Of a DNA stretch of 64,000 bases, positions 50,237 to 59,695 are shown one piece after another. This stretch comes from Kineosporia mesophila. GTDB lineage: Bacteria > Actinomycetota > Actinomycetes > Actinomycetales > Kineosporiaceae. The stretch lies in assembly GCF_021129235.1 (NCBI RefSeq), contig NZ_JAJOMA010000022.1, forward strand, positions 1 to 64,000. The letters are read 5' to 3'. A program made the translations under genes and the position numbers. The notes under the pieces were generated by a model. It saw only the letters and a program-made list of their open reading frames with translations. It ran no database searches and was not told where the DNA came from. Within the stretch, counting starts at the first letter, position 1. The number at the start of each line of letters is the position of its first letter.

Positions 50237-51562
50237 ATGTCCTTCATGAACGACGTACTCACCGTGCACGGCGGCACCCCGCTGGTCGGCAGCATCCAGG
50301 TCAGGGGCGCCAAGAACCTGGTTTCCAAGGCCATGGTGGCCGCACTCCTCGGTGACGAGCCGAGCGTGCTGCGTAACGTTCCGCAGATCCGCGACGTCGG
50401 GGTCGTCAGCGGGCTTCTGGAACTCCACGGAGTTCATGTCGAGGAGATTCCCGGCCCCGAGGGCGAACTCCGTCTCGACCCGAGCAATGTCATTCAGGCG
50501 CACGTCGCCGACATCGACGCGCACGCGGGTTCCAGCCGTATCCCCATTCTTTTCTGCGGTCCTCTGCTTCACCGGCTGGGAGAGGCATTCATTCCCGATC
50601 TCGGTGGGTGCCGGATCGGTGACCGTCCGATCAATTACCACATGGATGTGCTGCGGCAATTCGGTGCGGTGGTCGAGAAGGAGCCGAACGGAATCGCCAT
50701 CCGCGCCCCGCGGCGGCTCCAGGGCACGAAACTCAAGCTGGAGTACCCGAGCGTCGGCACCACCGAGCAGGTGCTGCTGACGAGCGTGCTCGCCGAGGGC
50801 GTCACCGAGCTCACCAACGCGGCCATCGAGCCCGAGATCATGGACCTGATCGCGGTGCTGCAGAAGATGGGCGCCATCATCAGCGTCGACACCGACCGGG
50901 CGATCCGGATCGAAGGCGTCGACCGGCTCGGCGGTTTCACCCACCGGGCGATGCCCGACCGGATCGAGGCCGCGTCCTGGGCCAGCGCCGCGCTGGCGAC
51001 CAAGGGCGACATCACCGTGCTGGGCGCCCGCCAGCAGGAGATGATGACGTTCCTGAACGTGTTCCGGAAGGTCGGTGGCCTGCTCGACATCGGCGACGAC
51101 GGCATCCGGTTCAGCCACCCCGGCGGTGAGCTGAACTCGCTGGTGCTCGAGACCGACGTGCACCCGGGCTTCGCGACCGACTGGCAGCAGCCCCTGGTCG
51201 TGGCCCTGACCCAGGCCAGCGGCCTGAGCATCGTGCACGAGACGGTCTACGAGAACCGGCTGGGCTTCACCCACGCGCTCAGCCAGATGGGCGCCCAGAT
51301 CCAGCTCTACCGGGAGTGCCTGGGTGGCCGGCCGTGCCGCTTCGGCCGCCGGAACTTCATGCACTCAGCGGTCATCTCGGGTCCGGCCAAGCTGCACGGC
51401 GCCGACATCACGGTCCCTGACCTGCGCGGCGGGTTCAGCCACCTGATCGCGGCCCTGGCCGCCGAGGGCACCTCGCGGGTCCGCGGGATCGGCCTGATCG
51501 ACCGTGGTTACGAGCACTTCGAGCAGAAGCTGCAGATGCTCGGCGCGAACTACGAGCGCTAA
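50237..51562 (+). CDS. murA: UDP-N-acetylglucosamine 1-carboxyvinyltransferase
   Basis: MurA transfers enolpyruvate from PEP to UDP-GlcNAc, the first committed peptidoglycan step. About 441 residues with the two-domain EPT fold: VRGAKNLVSKAMVAALLGDE, the active-site loop LGGCRIGDRP with the fosfomycin-target Cys, and ADITVPDLRGGFSHLIAALA. The start is ATG 50237 or ATG 50246; both keep the conserved NDVLTVHGGTPL. The frame is open to 50138 but the extension has no family match. It is followed by a strong terminator. Confidence 0.95.
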   Translation: MSFMNDVLTVHGGTPLVGSIQVRGAKNLVSKAMVAALLGDEPSVLRNVPQIRDVGVVSGLLELHGVHVEEIPGPEGELRLDPSNVIQAHVADIDAHAGSSRIPILFCGPLLHRLGEAFIPDLGGCRIGDRPINYHMDVLRQFGAVVEKEPNGIAIRAPRRLQGTKLKLEYPSVGTTEQVLLTSVLAEGVTELTNAAIEPEIMDLIAVLQKMGAIISVDTDRAIRIEGVDRLGGFTHRAMPDRIEAASWASAALATKGDITVLGARQQEMMTFLNVFRKVGGLLDIGDDGIRFSHPGGELNSLVLETDVHPGFATDWQQPLVVALTQASGLSIVHETVYENRLGFTHALSQMGAQIQLYRECLGGRPCRFGRRNFMHSAVISGPAKLHGADITVPDLRGGFSHLIAALAAEGTSRVRGIGLIDRGYEHFEQKLQMLGANYER

Positions 51563-51577
51563 TATCTCCAGATCCGA

Positions 51578-51613
51578 ACGTCCCCGCCGGGCCGGTCGGC
51601 CCGGCGGGGATGT
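51578..51613 (+). terminator. Terminator after murA
   Basis: 17-base arms (51578-51594 and 51597-51613) pair with one G-U difference and are followed by TTTGTT. It starts 15 bases after the murA stop. Confidence 0.9.
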
Positions 51614-51639
51614 TTTGTTCACGGGCTTGAGGACGCGGC

Positions 51640-51858
51640 TCAGCTCGCGTCCGGGTGGTCGGCCGAACCGATCGTGCCCAGCCTCAGGCTGACGATCTCG
51701 TCGCCCTCGCGGACGGCGGAAAGCCGCTGACCAGGGCGCAGATGCCGCAGCCCGCTGGGCTCCAGCGCCCGGGCGGTGAAGGGCAGCACGTCGCCGGAGT
51801 CAGTGAGGACGGATCCGGAGCCGGTCTCGGCGTCGTAGCGGTACACGGTGGCCTGCAC
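51640..51858 (-). CDS. Small cold-shock-domain-like protein
   Basis: A 72-residue protein with the pattern of a short OB/CSD fold: QATVYRYDAETGSGSVLTDS, then DVLPFTARALEPSGLRHLRP and GQRLSAVREGDEIVSLRLGT. The RNP motifs of true cold-shock proteins are weak, so RNA binding is likely but not certain. Such genes are common in actinobacteria near murA and cofC. It has a GTG start and lies convergent with murA and upstream of cofC on the same strand. Confidence 0.72.
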   Translation of the reverse strand: MQATVYRYDAETGSGSVLTDSGDVLPFTARALEPSGLRHLRPGQRLSAVREGDEIVSLRLGTIGSADHPDAS

Positions 51859-51904
51859 CGGATCAGCGTAGTCAATGCGGGACGAGCAAAGAGTTCGCCG
51901 AGTT

Positions 51905-52582
51905 TCAGTTCGGGTCGAGCGCTGCCCTCGTCCGCCGGCCGAGGCCGAGCTGCCGGGCCACCGCCAGGTCGGCCTGGGTGTCCACGTCGCGACGCAGGGC
52001 CGGGAGGTCCAGATCCAGCCGCCGGGCGCCGGACTCGGCGTGCCGGCGGGCCGACTCCGGACCGAACGAGGGACGCAGCGCCGAGGGGTCGGTGGCGGCC
52101 AGGAGGACCGTGCCGATGTCGTCCGCGTCCGGGACGAAGACCATGCCGGAACGATCGCTTGTCGTTGCCAGCGCCTCCCAGGCCCCCTGGAGCGCCTGGT
52201 CGAGGTCCGCTGGCTTCAGGGCCGGGAGGTCGCCCAGCAGGACCGCACAGGGCCCCTGGAGCCCGTCCAGGCCGTCGGTGATGGCCGCGAGCAGCCCCGC
52301 CCCGGGCCGGGACTCGTTCCGCACGGTCGCGCCGGCGGCCGAGGCAGACTGTGCCAGAGAGGAATCCGCGGTGACCACGACGACCTGCGCGACCCGCTGC
52401 GCGGCCAGTACCGCGTCCAGGCAGTCCAGGGCGATCGCGCCGGCCAGACCGGGGGGCGCGGCCAGCCGCGACTTGGCGTTCGGGCCGCCCTTGAACGGCA
52501 GCACCAGGGTCCAGGCCCGCCCGGGCCGCCCCGAAACCCCGGTGACCTCAGGACGGGTGGTGCGGGCGTCGTCCTCAATCAT
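51905..52582 (-). CDS. cofC: 2-phospho-L-lactate/phosphoenolpyruvate guanylyltransferase
   Basis: CofC/FbiD activates 2-phospholactate or PEP with GTP in coenzyme F420 synthesis. The 225-residue product has the GT-A nucleotidyltransferase opening WTLVLPFKGGPNAKSRLA, a VVVVTADSSLAQSA strand and LLGDLPALKPADLDQAL with catalytic acid. It tells us the host makes F420, an actinobacterial trait. ATG 52582 has GGGGAG ten bases upstream; upstream frame is not conserved. It is divergent from plsC by 126 bp. Confidence 0.88.
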   Translation of the reverse strand: MIEDDARTTRPEVTGVSGRPGRAWTLVLPFKGGPNAKSRLAAPPGLAGAIALDCLDAVLAAQRVAQVVVVTADSSLAQSASAAGATVRNESRPGAGLLAAITDGLDGLQGPCAVLLGDLPALKPADLDQALQGAWEALATTSDRSGMVFVPDADDIGTVLLAATDPSALRPSFGPESARRHAESGARRLDLDLPALRRDVDTQADLAVARQLGLGRRTRAALDPN

Positions 52583-52708
52583 GATGTCCGCGCTCCCCGG
52601 CGGTCGGCGGGAGGGCGTGGGGACGGCAAGATGGTCTGATGGCGTCGCGTCGATGCATGCGCTGATGTCCCGGATGCAGAGGTCTCGGAATCGGAAGGTG
52701 GCACTCTG

Positions 52709-53482
52709 GTGAGTCGGCGGAGGATCGGCGGCTGGTACCGGCTGGCCGTGATCGTGCTGAAACCGGCCCTCCTGCTGACGACGAAGAGGAACTGGCAGGG
52801 GGCCGGGAATCTTCCGGTCACCGGCGGGGTGATCACGGTGACCAACCACATCTCCTACGTCGATCCGTTCACCTTCGGGCACTTCGTCTACGAGCGCGGC
52901 CGGCTGCCGCGCTTCCTGGCGAAGGAGAGCGTGTTCCGGCTGCCGCTGCTCGGGCGGCTCGTGCGCGGCGCCGGGCAGATCCCGGTCTACCGCGAGACGA
53001 ACGACGCCGGCGCAGCCTACTCGGCGGCGGTGGTCGCGGTCCGGGCCGGCGAGTGCGTCTCGTTCTACCCGGAGGGCACGCTGACGCGGGACCCGGGCCA
53101 GTGGCCGATGCGCGGCCGGACCGGCGCGGTCCGGGTGGCCCTGGAGACGGGCGCGCCCCTGGTCCCGATCGCGCAATGGGGTGCCCAGGAGATCCTCCCG
53201 GCCTACTCCAAGCGCTTTCACCTGGTGCCCCGGCACACCGTGTGGGTGAGTGCCGGGCCTCCCGTGGACCTCAGCCGGTTCGCCGGGCAGCCGGTCACCG
53301 TGGCCGTGCTGGACGAGGCGACCGGGCAGATGATGAACGAGCTGACGGCGCTGCTGGAGGAGATCCGGGGCGAGACGGCGCCCCCACAGCGGTACGACCC
53401 GCGTGCCGGCGGGACCACCTGGTACGGCAATCCCAACCCGAAACAACCGAAACAGCAGAAGCGGAAGAGGTCAGGACGATGA
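52709..53482 (+). CDS. plsC: 1-acyl-sn-glycerol-3-phosphate acyltransferase
   Basis: A membrane-associated acyltransferase (257 residues) that converts lysophosphatidic acid to phosphatidic acid. The catalytic HX4D lies in TNHISYVDP, and the substrate-binding [16 protein letters not shown] block follows. The C-terminal tail is Lys/Gln-rich. The start is GTG 52709. Its stop overlaps the gpsA start by four bases, so the two genes are translationally coupled; GpsA supplies the glycerol-3-phosphate that leads to this enzyme's substrate, which is a sensible pairing. Confidence 0.92.
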   Translation: MSRRRIGGWYRLAVIVLKPALLLTTKRNWQGAGNLPVTGGVITVTNHISYVDPFTFGHFVYERGRLPRFLAKESVFRLPLLGRLVRGAGQIPVYRETNDAGAAYSAAVVAVRAGECVSFYPEGTLTRDPGQWPMRGRTGAVRVALETGAPLVPIAQWGAQEILPAYSKRFHLVPRHTVWVSAGPPVDLSRFAGQPVTVAVLDEATGQMMNELTALLEEIRGETAPPQRYDPRAGGTTWYGNPNPKQPKQQKRKRSGR

Positions 53483-54480
53483 GTCGCGTCGCGGTGATGG
53501 GCACCGGATCCTGGGGGACCACGTTCGCCGTGGTGCTCGCGGATGCCGGCTCCAAGGTGACGATGTGGGGCCGCCGCCCACAGGTGTGCGAGGCGATCGC
53601 CGGACGGCACGAGAACCCCGACTACCTGCCGGGGCTGGAGTTGCCGCACACGGTCACGGCCGACCCCGACCCGGCGGTCGCGCTGGACGGTGCCGACATC
53701 GTGGTGCTGGCGGTGCCGGCGCAGACCCTGCGCACCAACCTGGCCGTCTGGAAGCCCCTGATCGGGCCCTCGGCCGTCACGGTCAGCCTGATGAAGGGCG
53801 TCGAAAAAGGCACCCTGAAGCGGATGAGCGAGGTCATCGGCGAGGTCCTGGAGATCGGCCCGGAACGAAATGCCGTGGTGTCCGGCCCGAACCTGGCCGC
53901 CGAGATCGCCGCCCGCCAGCCCACCGCCACCGTGGTCGCCTGCACCGACCACGACACCGCCGAGCAGGTCGCGGCGGCCTGCTCCGCCCCCTACTTCCGG
54001 CCTTACACCAACCACGACGTGATCGGCGTGGAACTGTCCGGCGCCGTGAAGAACGTGATCGCGCTGGCCGTGGGCATGGTCGAGGGCATGGGCCTGGGCG
54101 ACAACTCGAAGGCCTCGATCATCACCCGGGGCCTGGCCGAGATCACCCGCCTGGGGGTCGCTCTCGGTGCCGAGCCGGCCACGTTCGCGGGTCTGGCCGG
54201 GATGGGCGACCTGGTCGCGACCTGCGCCTCGCCGCTGTCCCGCAACCGCACCTTCGGCGTGCACCTGGGGCAGGGCATGACCGTCGACGAGGTCGTGGCC
54301 ATCACCAACCGCACCGCCGAGGGGGTGAAGAGCACCGGCGCGATCCTGGGTCTGGCCCGCGAACACGGTGTCGACATGCCGATCGCCGAGGCGGTGACCG
54401 GTGTGGTGAACGGCGAGGTCCCGCTGTCCGAGCTGGCCGGGAGCCTGCTCTCCCGGGCCCGGAAGTCGGAACTGGCCTAA
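53479..54480 (+). CDS. gpsA: Glycerol-3-phosphate dehydrogenase [NAD(P)+]
   Basis: GpsA (333 residues) reduces dihydroxyacetone phosphate to glycerol-3-phosphate for phospholipids. [20 protein letters not shown] is the dinucleotide motif, [11 protein letters not shown] and the catalytic-lysine segment [20 protein letters not shown] follow. ATG 53479 overlaps the plsC stop. It ends 3 bases from the convergent PLP enzyme gene, so no terminator fits between. Confidence 0.97.
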   Translation: MSRVAVMGTGSWGTTFAVVLADAGSKVTMWGRRPQVCEAIAGRHENPDYLPGLELPHTVTADPDPAVALDGADIVVLAVPAQTLRTNLAVWKPLIGPSAVTVSLMKGVEKGTLKRMSEVIGEVLEIGPERNAVVSGPNLAAEIAARQPTATVVACTDHDTAEQVAAACSAPYFRPYTNHDVIGVELSGAVKNVIALAVGMVEGMGLGDNSKASIITRGLAEITRLGVALGAEPATFAGLAGMGDLVATCASPLSRNRTFGVHLGQGMTVDEVVAITNRTAEGVKSTGAILGLAREHGVDMPIAEAVTGVVNGEVPLSELAGSLLSRARKSELA

Positions 54481-54483
54481 GGG

Positions 54484-55632
54484 CTAGACCGCGGCGTCGA
54501 GGGCCTGTGACAGGTCGGCCCAGAGGTCCTCGACGTCCTCGATCCCCGCCGACAGGCGGATCAGCGATTCGGGCACCAGCTTTGATTCGCCCCCGTGCCG
54601 GCGCCGGCGCTCCAGGCTGGACTCCACCCCGCCGAGGCTGGTCGTGTGGATCCACAGTCGCGTGGCGGCACAGACCTTCTCGGCCTGCTCCGCGGAGCCG
54701 TTCAGCTCGATCGAGAGCATCGCCCCGAAACCCCGCATCTGGGTGCGCGCCAGCTCGTGCCCCGGGTGGCCGGGCCGGCCTGGGTACCGCACCGTCGCGA
54801 CGGCCGGGTGATCGCCCAGCCGGCGGGCCAGTTCGGCGGCGTTCGCGCTCGCCCGCTCCACCCGCAGGGCCAGGGTGCGCAGGCCGCGCAGGGCCAGCCA
54901 CGCCTCCATCGGGCCGGGGACGGCTCCGTTGATCGTGCGGTGGCCGTGCAGCCGCTGCTCGAGCTCGGGTGACTCCTGCGCCGTGACAACGATTCCCAGG
55001 AGCACATCGCTGTGCCCGCTGAGGTACTTCGTGGCGGAGTGCACCACCATGTGTGCACCGAGTGACAGCGGTTGCTGCAGGAGGGGCGTGGCGAACGTGT
55101 TGTCCACCGCCGTCAGGACGTTGCGGGCGCGGGCGGCGGCGATGATCGTGGCCAGGTCGGCGACGTCCATCAGGGGGTTCGTCGGGCTCTCCAGGATCAC
55201 CAGGTCGGCCCCGTCCAGGGCGCTCACCACGACATCGGTGTCAGCCATCGGTACCGGGCGCACGGTGAGCCGGCCGGCGGCGGCGAGTTCACCGGCGAGC
55301 TGGGCGGTTCCGGAATAGGGCGCGTCGGGTACCACCACCGTGCCGCCGAGGGGCACCAGGTTGAGCACCGCCGAGACGGCCGCCATGCCGGAGCCGAAAG
55401 CCAGTGCCGGGCCGCCCTCCAGCGCCCCGACCGCGTCCTCCAGGGCGGTCCAGGTCGGGTTGCCCCACCGCCCGTACCCCAGATCACCCGGCTGAGGCGA
55501 GAAGTCGGAGGCGGTGTAGGTGGACGTGAGCACCACCGGCACGTTCATCGGCTGGTTCGGCGTGCCCGCGGGCCGGCCGGCCGTGACCACGACGGTGGCG
55601 GAAGCCAGCTTGGCCTGGGAGGAGTCACTCAT
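54484..55632 (-). CDS. Cys/Met metabolism PLP-dependent enzyme (cystathionine gamma-synthase/lyase type)
   Basis: A 382-residue fold-type I enzyme of the trans-sulfuration family. The PLP lysine lies in VVHSATKYLSGHSDVLLG; TAVDNTFATPLLQQPLSLGA and the YGRWGNPTWTALEDAVGALE segment are typical. CGS, CGL, methionine gamma-lyase and related enzymes share these; the exact reaction cannot be set. The open frame extends to 55848, but ATG 55632 gives the family N-terminus. The neighbouring gpsA and ddl are unrelated. Confidence 0.88.
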   Translation of the reverse strand: MSDSSQAKLASATVVVTAGRPAGTPNQPMNVPVVLTSTYTASDFSPQPGDLGYGRWGNPTWTALEDAVGALEGGPALAFGSGMAAVSAVLNLVPLGGTVVVPDAPYSGTAQLAGELAAAGRLTVRPVPMADTDVVVSALDGADLVILESPTNPLMDVADLATIIAAARARNVLTAVDNTFATPLLQQPLSLGAHMVVHSATKYLSGHSDVLLGIVVTAQESPELEQRLHGHRTINGAVPGPMEAWLALRGLRTLALRVERASANAAELARRLGDHPAVATVRYPGRPGHPGHELARTQMRGFGAMLSIELNGSAEQAEKVCAATRLWIHTTSLGGVESSLERRRRHGGESKLVPESLIRLSAGIEDVEDLWADLSQALDAAV

Positions 55633-55732
55633 GCGCACAGAGTAGAAGGTGGCTGGTGTCACCCGTGCAGGCCCCACGGTGCGGGGGTGCGCCCGGGATA
55701 CGCACCGCCAATCCCCGGTACTCTCCCCGGTC

Positions 55733-56884
55733 ATGGACGCTATCCAGCCCGTGAGTTCCACGGATCCGGGAACCACGGCCCCCCGCAAGCCCCGGGTGGC
55801 CGTGCTCTTCGGCGGGCGCTCGAGCGAGCACGCGGTCAGTTGTGCCACCGCCTCGTCGGTGCTGCGCGCGATCGATCACGACGCGTACGACGTGATCCCG
55901 ATCGGTGTGACCAGCACCGGCCGCTGGGTGCTCGCGGCCGACGACCCCGACCGCTGGGCGATCTCGGCCGGGGTGCTGCCCCAGGTGAAGGACGGCGACG
56001 GCCCGGGCGTCATCGCCCCGCTGCAGACCACCGACAGCAACCTCCAGGTGCTCGAGCCCGGCCAGGTGCCCCGCGAGCTCGGCCAGGTCGATGTCGTGTT
56101 TCCGCTGCTGCACGGTCCGTTCGGTGAGGACGGCACGTTGCAGGGCCTGCTCGAGCTGACCGACATCCGCTACGTCGGGGCCGGGGTGCTGGCCTCCGCG
56201 GCCAGCATGGACAAGGCCGTGATGAAGGTCATGCTGAAGGGCGCGGGCCTGCCGATCGGCGAGTACGTCGTGGTGCGGCCGGGCGCCTGGGATCGCGACC
56301 CGGACGCCGTGCGCGACGACGTCGAGGAGCTCGGCTGGCCGGTGTTCGTGAAGCCGGCCCGGGCCGGTTCCAGCGTCGGCATCAGCAAGGTGGACGGTCC
56401 CGAAGGGCTCGACGCCGCGATCGTCGAGGCGCTGAAGCACGACCGCAAGCTGGTGATCGAGGCGGCCGTGGTCGGGCGCGAGATCGAGTGCGCGGTGCTC
56501 CAGGCGGCCGACGGCAGCGTCGCGACCAGCCTGCCCGGAGAGATCGAGTTCGTCGGCGAGCACACCTTCTACGACTTCGAGGCCAAGTACCTCGACAACG
56601 CCACGAAGCTGAGCTGCCCGGCCGACCTCCCGCAGGACGTGCTCGCCCGGGTGCGTGACCTGTCGGTGCGCACGTTCGAGGCGATGAACTGCGAGGGCCT
56701 GGCCCGGGTCGACTTCTTCGTGCAGGCCGACGGCAGCGTGGTGGTCAACGAGATCAACACGATGCCCGGCTTCACCAGCTCGTCGATGTACCCGCGGATG
56801 TGGGCGGCGACCGGCCTGGAGTACCCGGAGCTGATCGACCGGCTGATCCGCACGGCCCTGGCCCGCCCGACCGGCCTGCGCTGA
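55733..56884 (+). CDS. ddl: D-alanine--D-alanine ligase
   Basis: Ddl (383 residues) joins two D-alanines for the peptidoglycan stem, using ATP. It is an ATP-grasp enzyme: VAVLFGGRSSEHAVSCATAS at the N-terminus, FPLLHGPFGEDGTLQGLLEL, FVKPARAGSSVGISKVDGPE and the metal-binding EINTMPGFTSSSMYP. ATG 55733 is chosen; the upstream frame from 55649 lacks conservation. It is divergent from the PLP enzyme and ends in a strong terminator before the DUF3515 gene. Confidence 0.97.
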   Translation: MDAIQPVSSTDPGTTAPRKPRVAVLFGGRSSEHAVSCATASSVLRAIDHDAYDVIPIGVTSTGRWVLAADDPDRWAISAGVLPQVKDGDGPGVIAPLQTTDSNLQVLEPGQVPRELGQVDVVFPLLHGPFGEDGTLQGLLELTDIRYVGAGVLASAASMDKAVMKVMLKGAGLPIGEYVVVRPGAWDRDPDAVRDDVEELGWPVFVKPARAGSSVGISKVDGPEGLDAAIVEALKHDRKLVIEAAVVGREIECAVLQAADGSVATSLPGEIEFVGEHTFYDFEAKYLDNATKLSCPADLPQDVLARVRDLSVRTFEAMNCEGLARVDFFVQADGSVVVNEINTMPGFTSSSMYPRMWAATGLEYPELIDRLIRTALARPTGLR

Positions 56885-56891
56885 AACGCTC

Positions 56892-56924
56892 GATGCCGGG
56901 TCCCTCCACGAGGGGCCCGGCATC
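56892..56924 (+). terminator. Terminator after ddl
   Basis: GATGCCGGGTCCCT and AGGGGCCCGGCATC form a 14-bp stem with a 5-base loop, followed by TGTGTT. It lies between convergent genes and may work for both. Confidence 0.85.
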
Positions 56925-56934
56925 TGTGTTCTGC

Positions 56935-57501
56935 TCAGCCCGGGCTGGTGCTCGGGGCTGAGTCCGCCAGGTCGGAACACTGGCGCTCGGTCGTCCTCAG
57001 CGGCTTCACGGCCTTCTCGAGATCCACGAGGGCGCTGGTGGCCGAGCTGCGTTCTACGGAGGCCGGGACCCACACCTGCACGGCCGGATCGCGGCCGTAG
57101 GTGAGGAACGTGTAGCCGGCGGAACTCTCGCTGAACACCCAGTTCACATCGTTGATGTCGATGCATTCGTCGGTGGAGGGGCCGGTCGGTGTGGCCCCGC
57201 AGGTCAGCGAGATCGCGGGATTGCCCCAGGTGGCGATGCCGGTGGGCTCCTGGGCAGAGTTACGGGCCAGGGAGAGCACTGTCCCCGGCAGGCGGTCCAT
57301 CAGTTCGGTGCAGGCCGCGACGGCGGCGTCCGGACCCGGTGTCAGCGCGGGAACGTCGGCGTTCCCCGATGACGACCCGGAACCACAGGCAGTCATTGCC
57401 ATCAGTGTCGCGGTCGCCCCGAGAGCCACCGGAACAGCGATCAGGGCCCGGCGCCGAGGCCGGACCCTGTTCTGGCCGATGTCACGCAGGACCTGGCGCA
57501 T
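56935..57501 (-). CDS. DUF3515-family lipoprotein
   Basis: A 188-residue exported protein of unknown role. A basic N-terminus (RVRPRRRALIAV), a hydrophobic stretch and the lipobox MTAC near residue 39 indicate a lipoprotein. The DUF3515 domain follows, with conserved cysteines at SLTCG, ECIDIN and QCSDLAD and the block GNPAISLTCGATP. It is the usual actinobacterial neighbour of ddl and thiL. Start ATG 57501, four bases after the Lrp-type gene stop, so the two form an operon. Confidence 0.85.
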   Translation of the reverse strand: MRQVLRDIGQNRVRPRRRALIAVPVALGATATLMAMTACGSGSSSGNADVPALTPGPDAAVAACTELMDRLPGTVLSLARNSAQEPTGIATWGNPAISLTCGATPTGPSTDECIDINDVNWVFSESSAGYTFLTYGRDPAVQVWVPASVERSSATSALVDLEKAVKPLRTTERQCSDLADSAPSTSPG

Positions 57502-57505
57502 CAGC

Positions 57506-57742
57506 TCACATCTTCACAACAGTGCAGGTGAGCGTGCGGGTGATTCCCTTCACGTCCTGAATCTTCGCGATCACGCCGGAGCCGAGCTCGTCGACGGAGG
57601 GGGCCTCGATCCGGGCGATCACGTCATAGGGGCCCGTGACGTCCTCGGCCAAGGTCACGCCCGGGATCTGAGCGATCTCGGTGACGATCGACGTCGAGCG
57701 CCCGACCTCGGTCTGGATCAAGATGTAAGCCTGCACCACCAC
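57506..57742 (-). CDS. Lrp/AsnC ligand-binding (RAM) domain protein
   Basis: A 78-residue stand-alone RAM domain: VVQAYILIQTEVGRSTSIVT, then EIAQIPGVTLAEDVTGPYDV and a closing GITRTLTCTVV strand. It lacks the DNA-binding helix-turn-helix of full Lrp, so it should bind a small molecule, often an amino acid, and act through a partner. GTG 57742 is chosen because AGGAG lies six bases upstream. It is the first gene of an operon with the DUF3515 lipoprotein and is divergent from thiL. Confidence 0.9.
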   Translation of the reverse strand: MVVQAYILIQTEVGRSTSIVTEIAQIPGVTLAEDVTGPYDVIARIEAPSVDELGSGVIAKIQDVKGITRTLTCTVVKM

Positions 57743-57875
57743 GTGTTTCTCCTGTCCGAACTGCCTGAGGGTCTGCAGAGGCTCCACGGTGCGGGCCGGT
57801 CTCAGACATTGGGCGGTCACGCTACCGTGTCGATCCGCAGCCGCAGCAGAGGGTTGACCACATCGAGGCCGAAGG

Positions 57876-58907
57876 TTGGGGATCAGTTTGGGTACGGCCC
57901 GGGACGAACCAGACCGGAACGACCCTTCCATCGGTACTCTGGGTGAGGATTCCCTGGTTGCCGGTGTACTCGATCGTTATCCCTCAGCGCCCTGGCTGAC
58001 CGTGGGCCCGGGGGACGACGCAGCAGTTCTCGACCTGACCGGTCCGCTCGCCGGGCCGGTCGTGGCGTGCACCGACACCCTGGTCGAGGGCCAGGACTTC
58101 CGCCGCGACTGGTCGACAGCCCGTGACATCGGGATCAAGGTCGCGGCACAGAATTTCGCCGACGTCGCCGCGATGGGTGGCAGGCCTCACACACTTCTCG
58201 TGAGTCTGACCACTCCCGCAGATGTCCCGGCGTCGTGGGCCAACGAGATGGCGGACGGTCTGGTCGCCGAGTGCGCCCGCGCCGGTGCGGTGGTGGCCGG
58301 GGGAGATGTCTCGGCCGGGTCCGAGATCGTGGTGACCGGTACCGCACTCGGCACTCTGGCGGGTCCGCGGGCGGTGCTGCGGTCACAGGCCCGGGCCGGC
58401 GACGTGGTGGCCGTCACCGAGGGTAGTGGGCGTTCGGCGGCGGGCTGGGCCCTGTTGCGGGCCTTCGGTGGTGTCGCGGTCGGCGACCTGGAGCCGGCGC
58501 TGTCGGCCCTGGTGCGTGAGCATCGCGCCCCGGTGCCGCCCTACGAGGCCGGTGTGGAGGCTGCGCTGGCCGGGGCGAACGCGATGATCGACACCAGCGA
58601 CGGGCTGGTGCGCGACGCGGCCCGGATCGCCCACGCGTCCGGTGTCGTGCTCGATCTCGACCCCACCGCCCTGGCGCCCACCCCCGATCTGCTGAGCGCC
58701 GCGTCGGCGCTGGGGATTTCCGCGCAGGAGGCACAGGACTGGGTGCTCACCGGCGGTGAGGATCACGCCCTGCTGGCCTGCTTCCCGCCCTCGGCCCCGG
58801 TGCCGCCCTCCTTCCGGGCCATCGGTGTGGTGCGTGACGGCGAGCCGGGTGTGTGGGTGGACGGCAGGCCCTTCAGTGGCGAGGGCGGCTGGCGGCACTG
58901 GAGCTGA
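57876..58907 (+). CDS. thiL: Thiamine-monophosphate kinase
   Basis: ThiL (343 residues) phosphorylates thiamine phosphate to the active diphosphate. It belongs to the PurM/ThiL/SelD/HypE ATPase family: LTVGPGDDAAVLD, CTDTLVEGQDFRRD, NFADVAAMGGRPHTLLVSL and VVAGGDVSAGSEIVVTGTAL, then MIDTSDGLVRDAARIA. Length is normal. The start is uncertain: TTG 57876 follows GAGG, and TTG 57888 gives MGTARDEP. Acetolactate synthase in this window needs the product. The MepB-like gene follows on the same strand. Confidence 0.93.
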   Translation: MGISLGTARDEPDRNDPSIGTLGEDSLVAGVLDRYPSAPWLTVGPGDDAAVLDLTGPLAGPVVACTDTLVEGQDFRRDWSTARDIGIKVAAQNFADVAAMGGRPHTLLVSLTTPADVPASWANEMADGLVAECARAGAVVAGGDVSAGSEIVVTGTALGTLAGPRAVLRSQARAGDVVAVTEGSGRSAAGWALLRAFGGVAVGDLEPALSALVREHRAPVPPYEAGVEAALAGANAMIDTSDGLVRDAARIAHASGVVLDLDPTALAPTPDLLSAASALGISAQEAQDWVLTGGEDHALLACFPPSAPVPPSFRAIGVVRDGEPGVWVDGRPFSGEGGWRHWS

Positions 58908-59074
58908 GTTCTTCTCCGACGACGGTGGCCGGACCGGATCCCGGTCCCGCCCCTCGTGCGATGTGTACACATGGCACACCTGGTACCAGGCGTACAGGTT
59001 CCGAGCGCTCCCGTGCTCCGGCCCGGTCGCGGTCGGGCCGGGAATTTCAGATCTTCGAGGACGGAACCCCAGCC

Positions 59075-59695
59075 ATGAGCGCGCAGGATCAGACCGAGCA
59101 CGACACCGAACCGGCGCAGGCCGTCAGGCCGGGCGCCGTATCCGCGGAGTGGTCCGCGCCGACGCCGCCGGATCTGATAGCGCTGAAGGAGCAGGTCTTC
59201 GACCCGCTGGGCATCGTCTGCACCGGCCTCACACCCGAGGCTGCCGCCGAGAGCGCTGAGTACGCCGCGCACAAGGTCCGCCTCGACGGGGCCCCGGTGC
59301 GACTGCGGTCGGCCCGTAAGACCCCGGAGAAGAACGGCCTGTTCGTCACCCTCTGGCTGCGCCGTCCGACCGGGACGATCCGGCCGTTCGCGGTCGGGGA
59401 CAAGGTGCGCCTCTTCGTCGTCACCGCCCGCGAGGACGATCACTTCGGGCACTTCGTCTTCCCGGCGCAGACCCTGGCCCGCCAGCGGATCCTCTCTTCC
59501 CCGGAGGCGGAGGGGAAGCGGGCGTTCCGGGTCTATCCGCCGTGGTCGGCGCCGCACAATGCGCAGGCCGCCCGCACCCGCAGCTGGCAGCGGGAGTTCT
59601 TCCTGCCCCTGGACTCGGCCACCGGGGTGGACCTGGACCGGGCCCGGCAGCTCTACGCCCCCGCCGGCCCGCCAGCAACCCCCAACCTTCCGTGA
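59075..59695 (+). CDS. MepB-family protein
   Basis: A 206-residue protein of the MepB family, named from Staphylococcus aureus mepRAB but without known function. It shows the motifs GLFVTLWLRRPTGTIRPF, then DHFGHFVFPAQTLARQRIL and GKRAFRVYPPW. There is no signal peptide or membrane segment. The N-terminal 40 residues are an acidic extension. Start ATG 59075; the frame is open upstream, but with no conservation. The stop TGA at 59693-59695 lies inside TGATCA of the dispersed palindrome, so the element sets the C-terminus. Confidence 0.8.
   Translation: MSAQDQTEHDTEPAQAVRPGAVSAEWSAPTPPDLIALKEQVFDPLGIVCTGLTPEAAAESAEYAAHKVRLDGAPVRLRSARKTPEKNGLFVTLWLRRPTGTIRPFAVGDKVRLFVVTAREDDHFGHFVFPAQTLARQRILSSPEAEGKRAFRVYPPWSAPHNAQAARTRSWQREFFLPLDSATGVDLDRARQLYAPAGPPATPNLP

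Noticed and set aside
51617-51655. TTGAGGACGCG near the end of the small CSD-like gene, resembling the ATTGARGAC edge
   Set aside because: The pairing is only 7 bp and the other side lies in coding sequence, so it is not a fourth member of the hairpin family.
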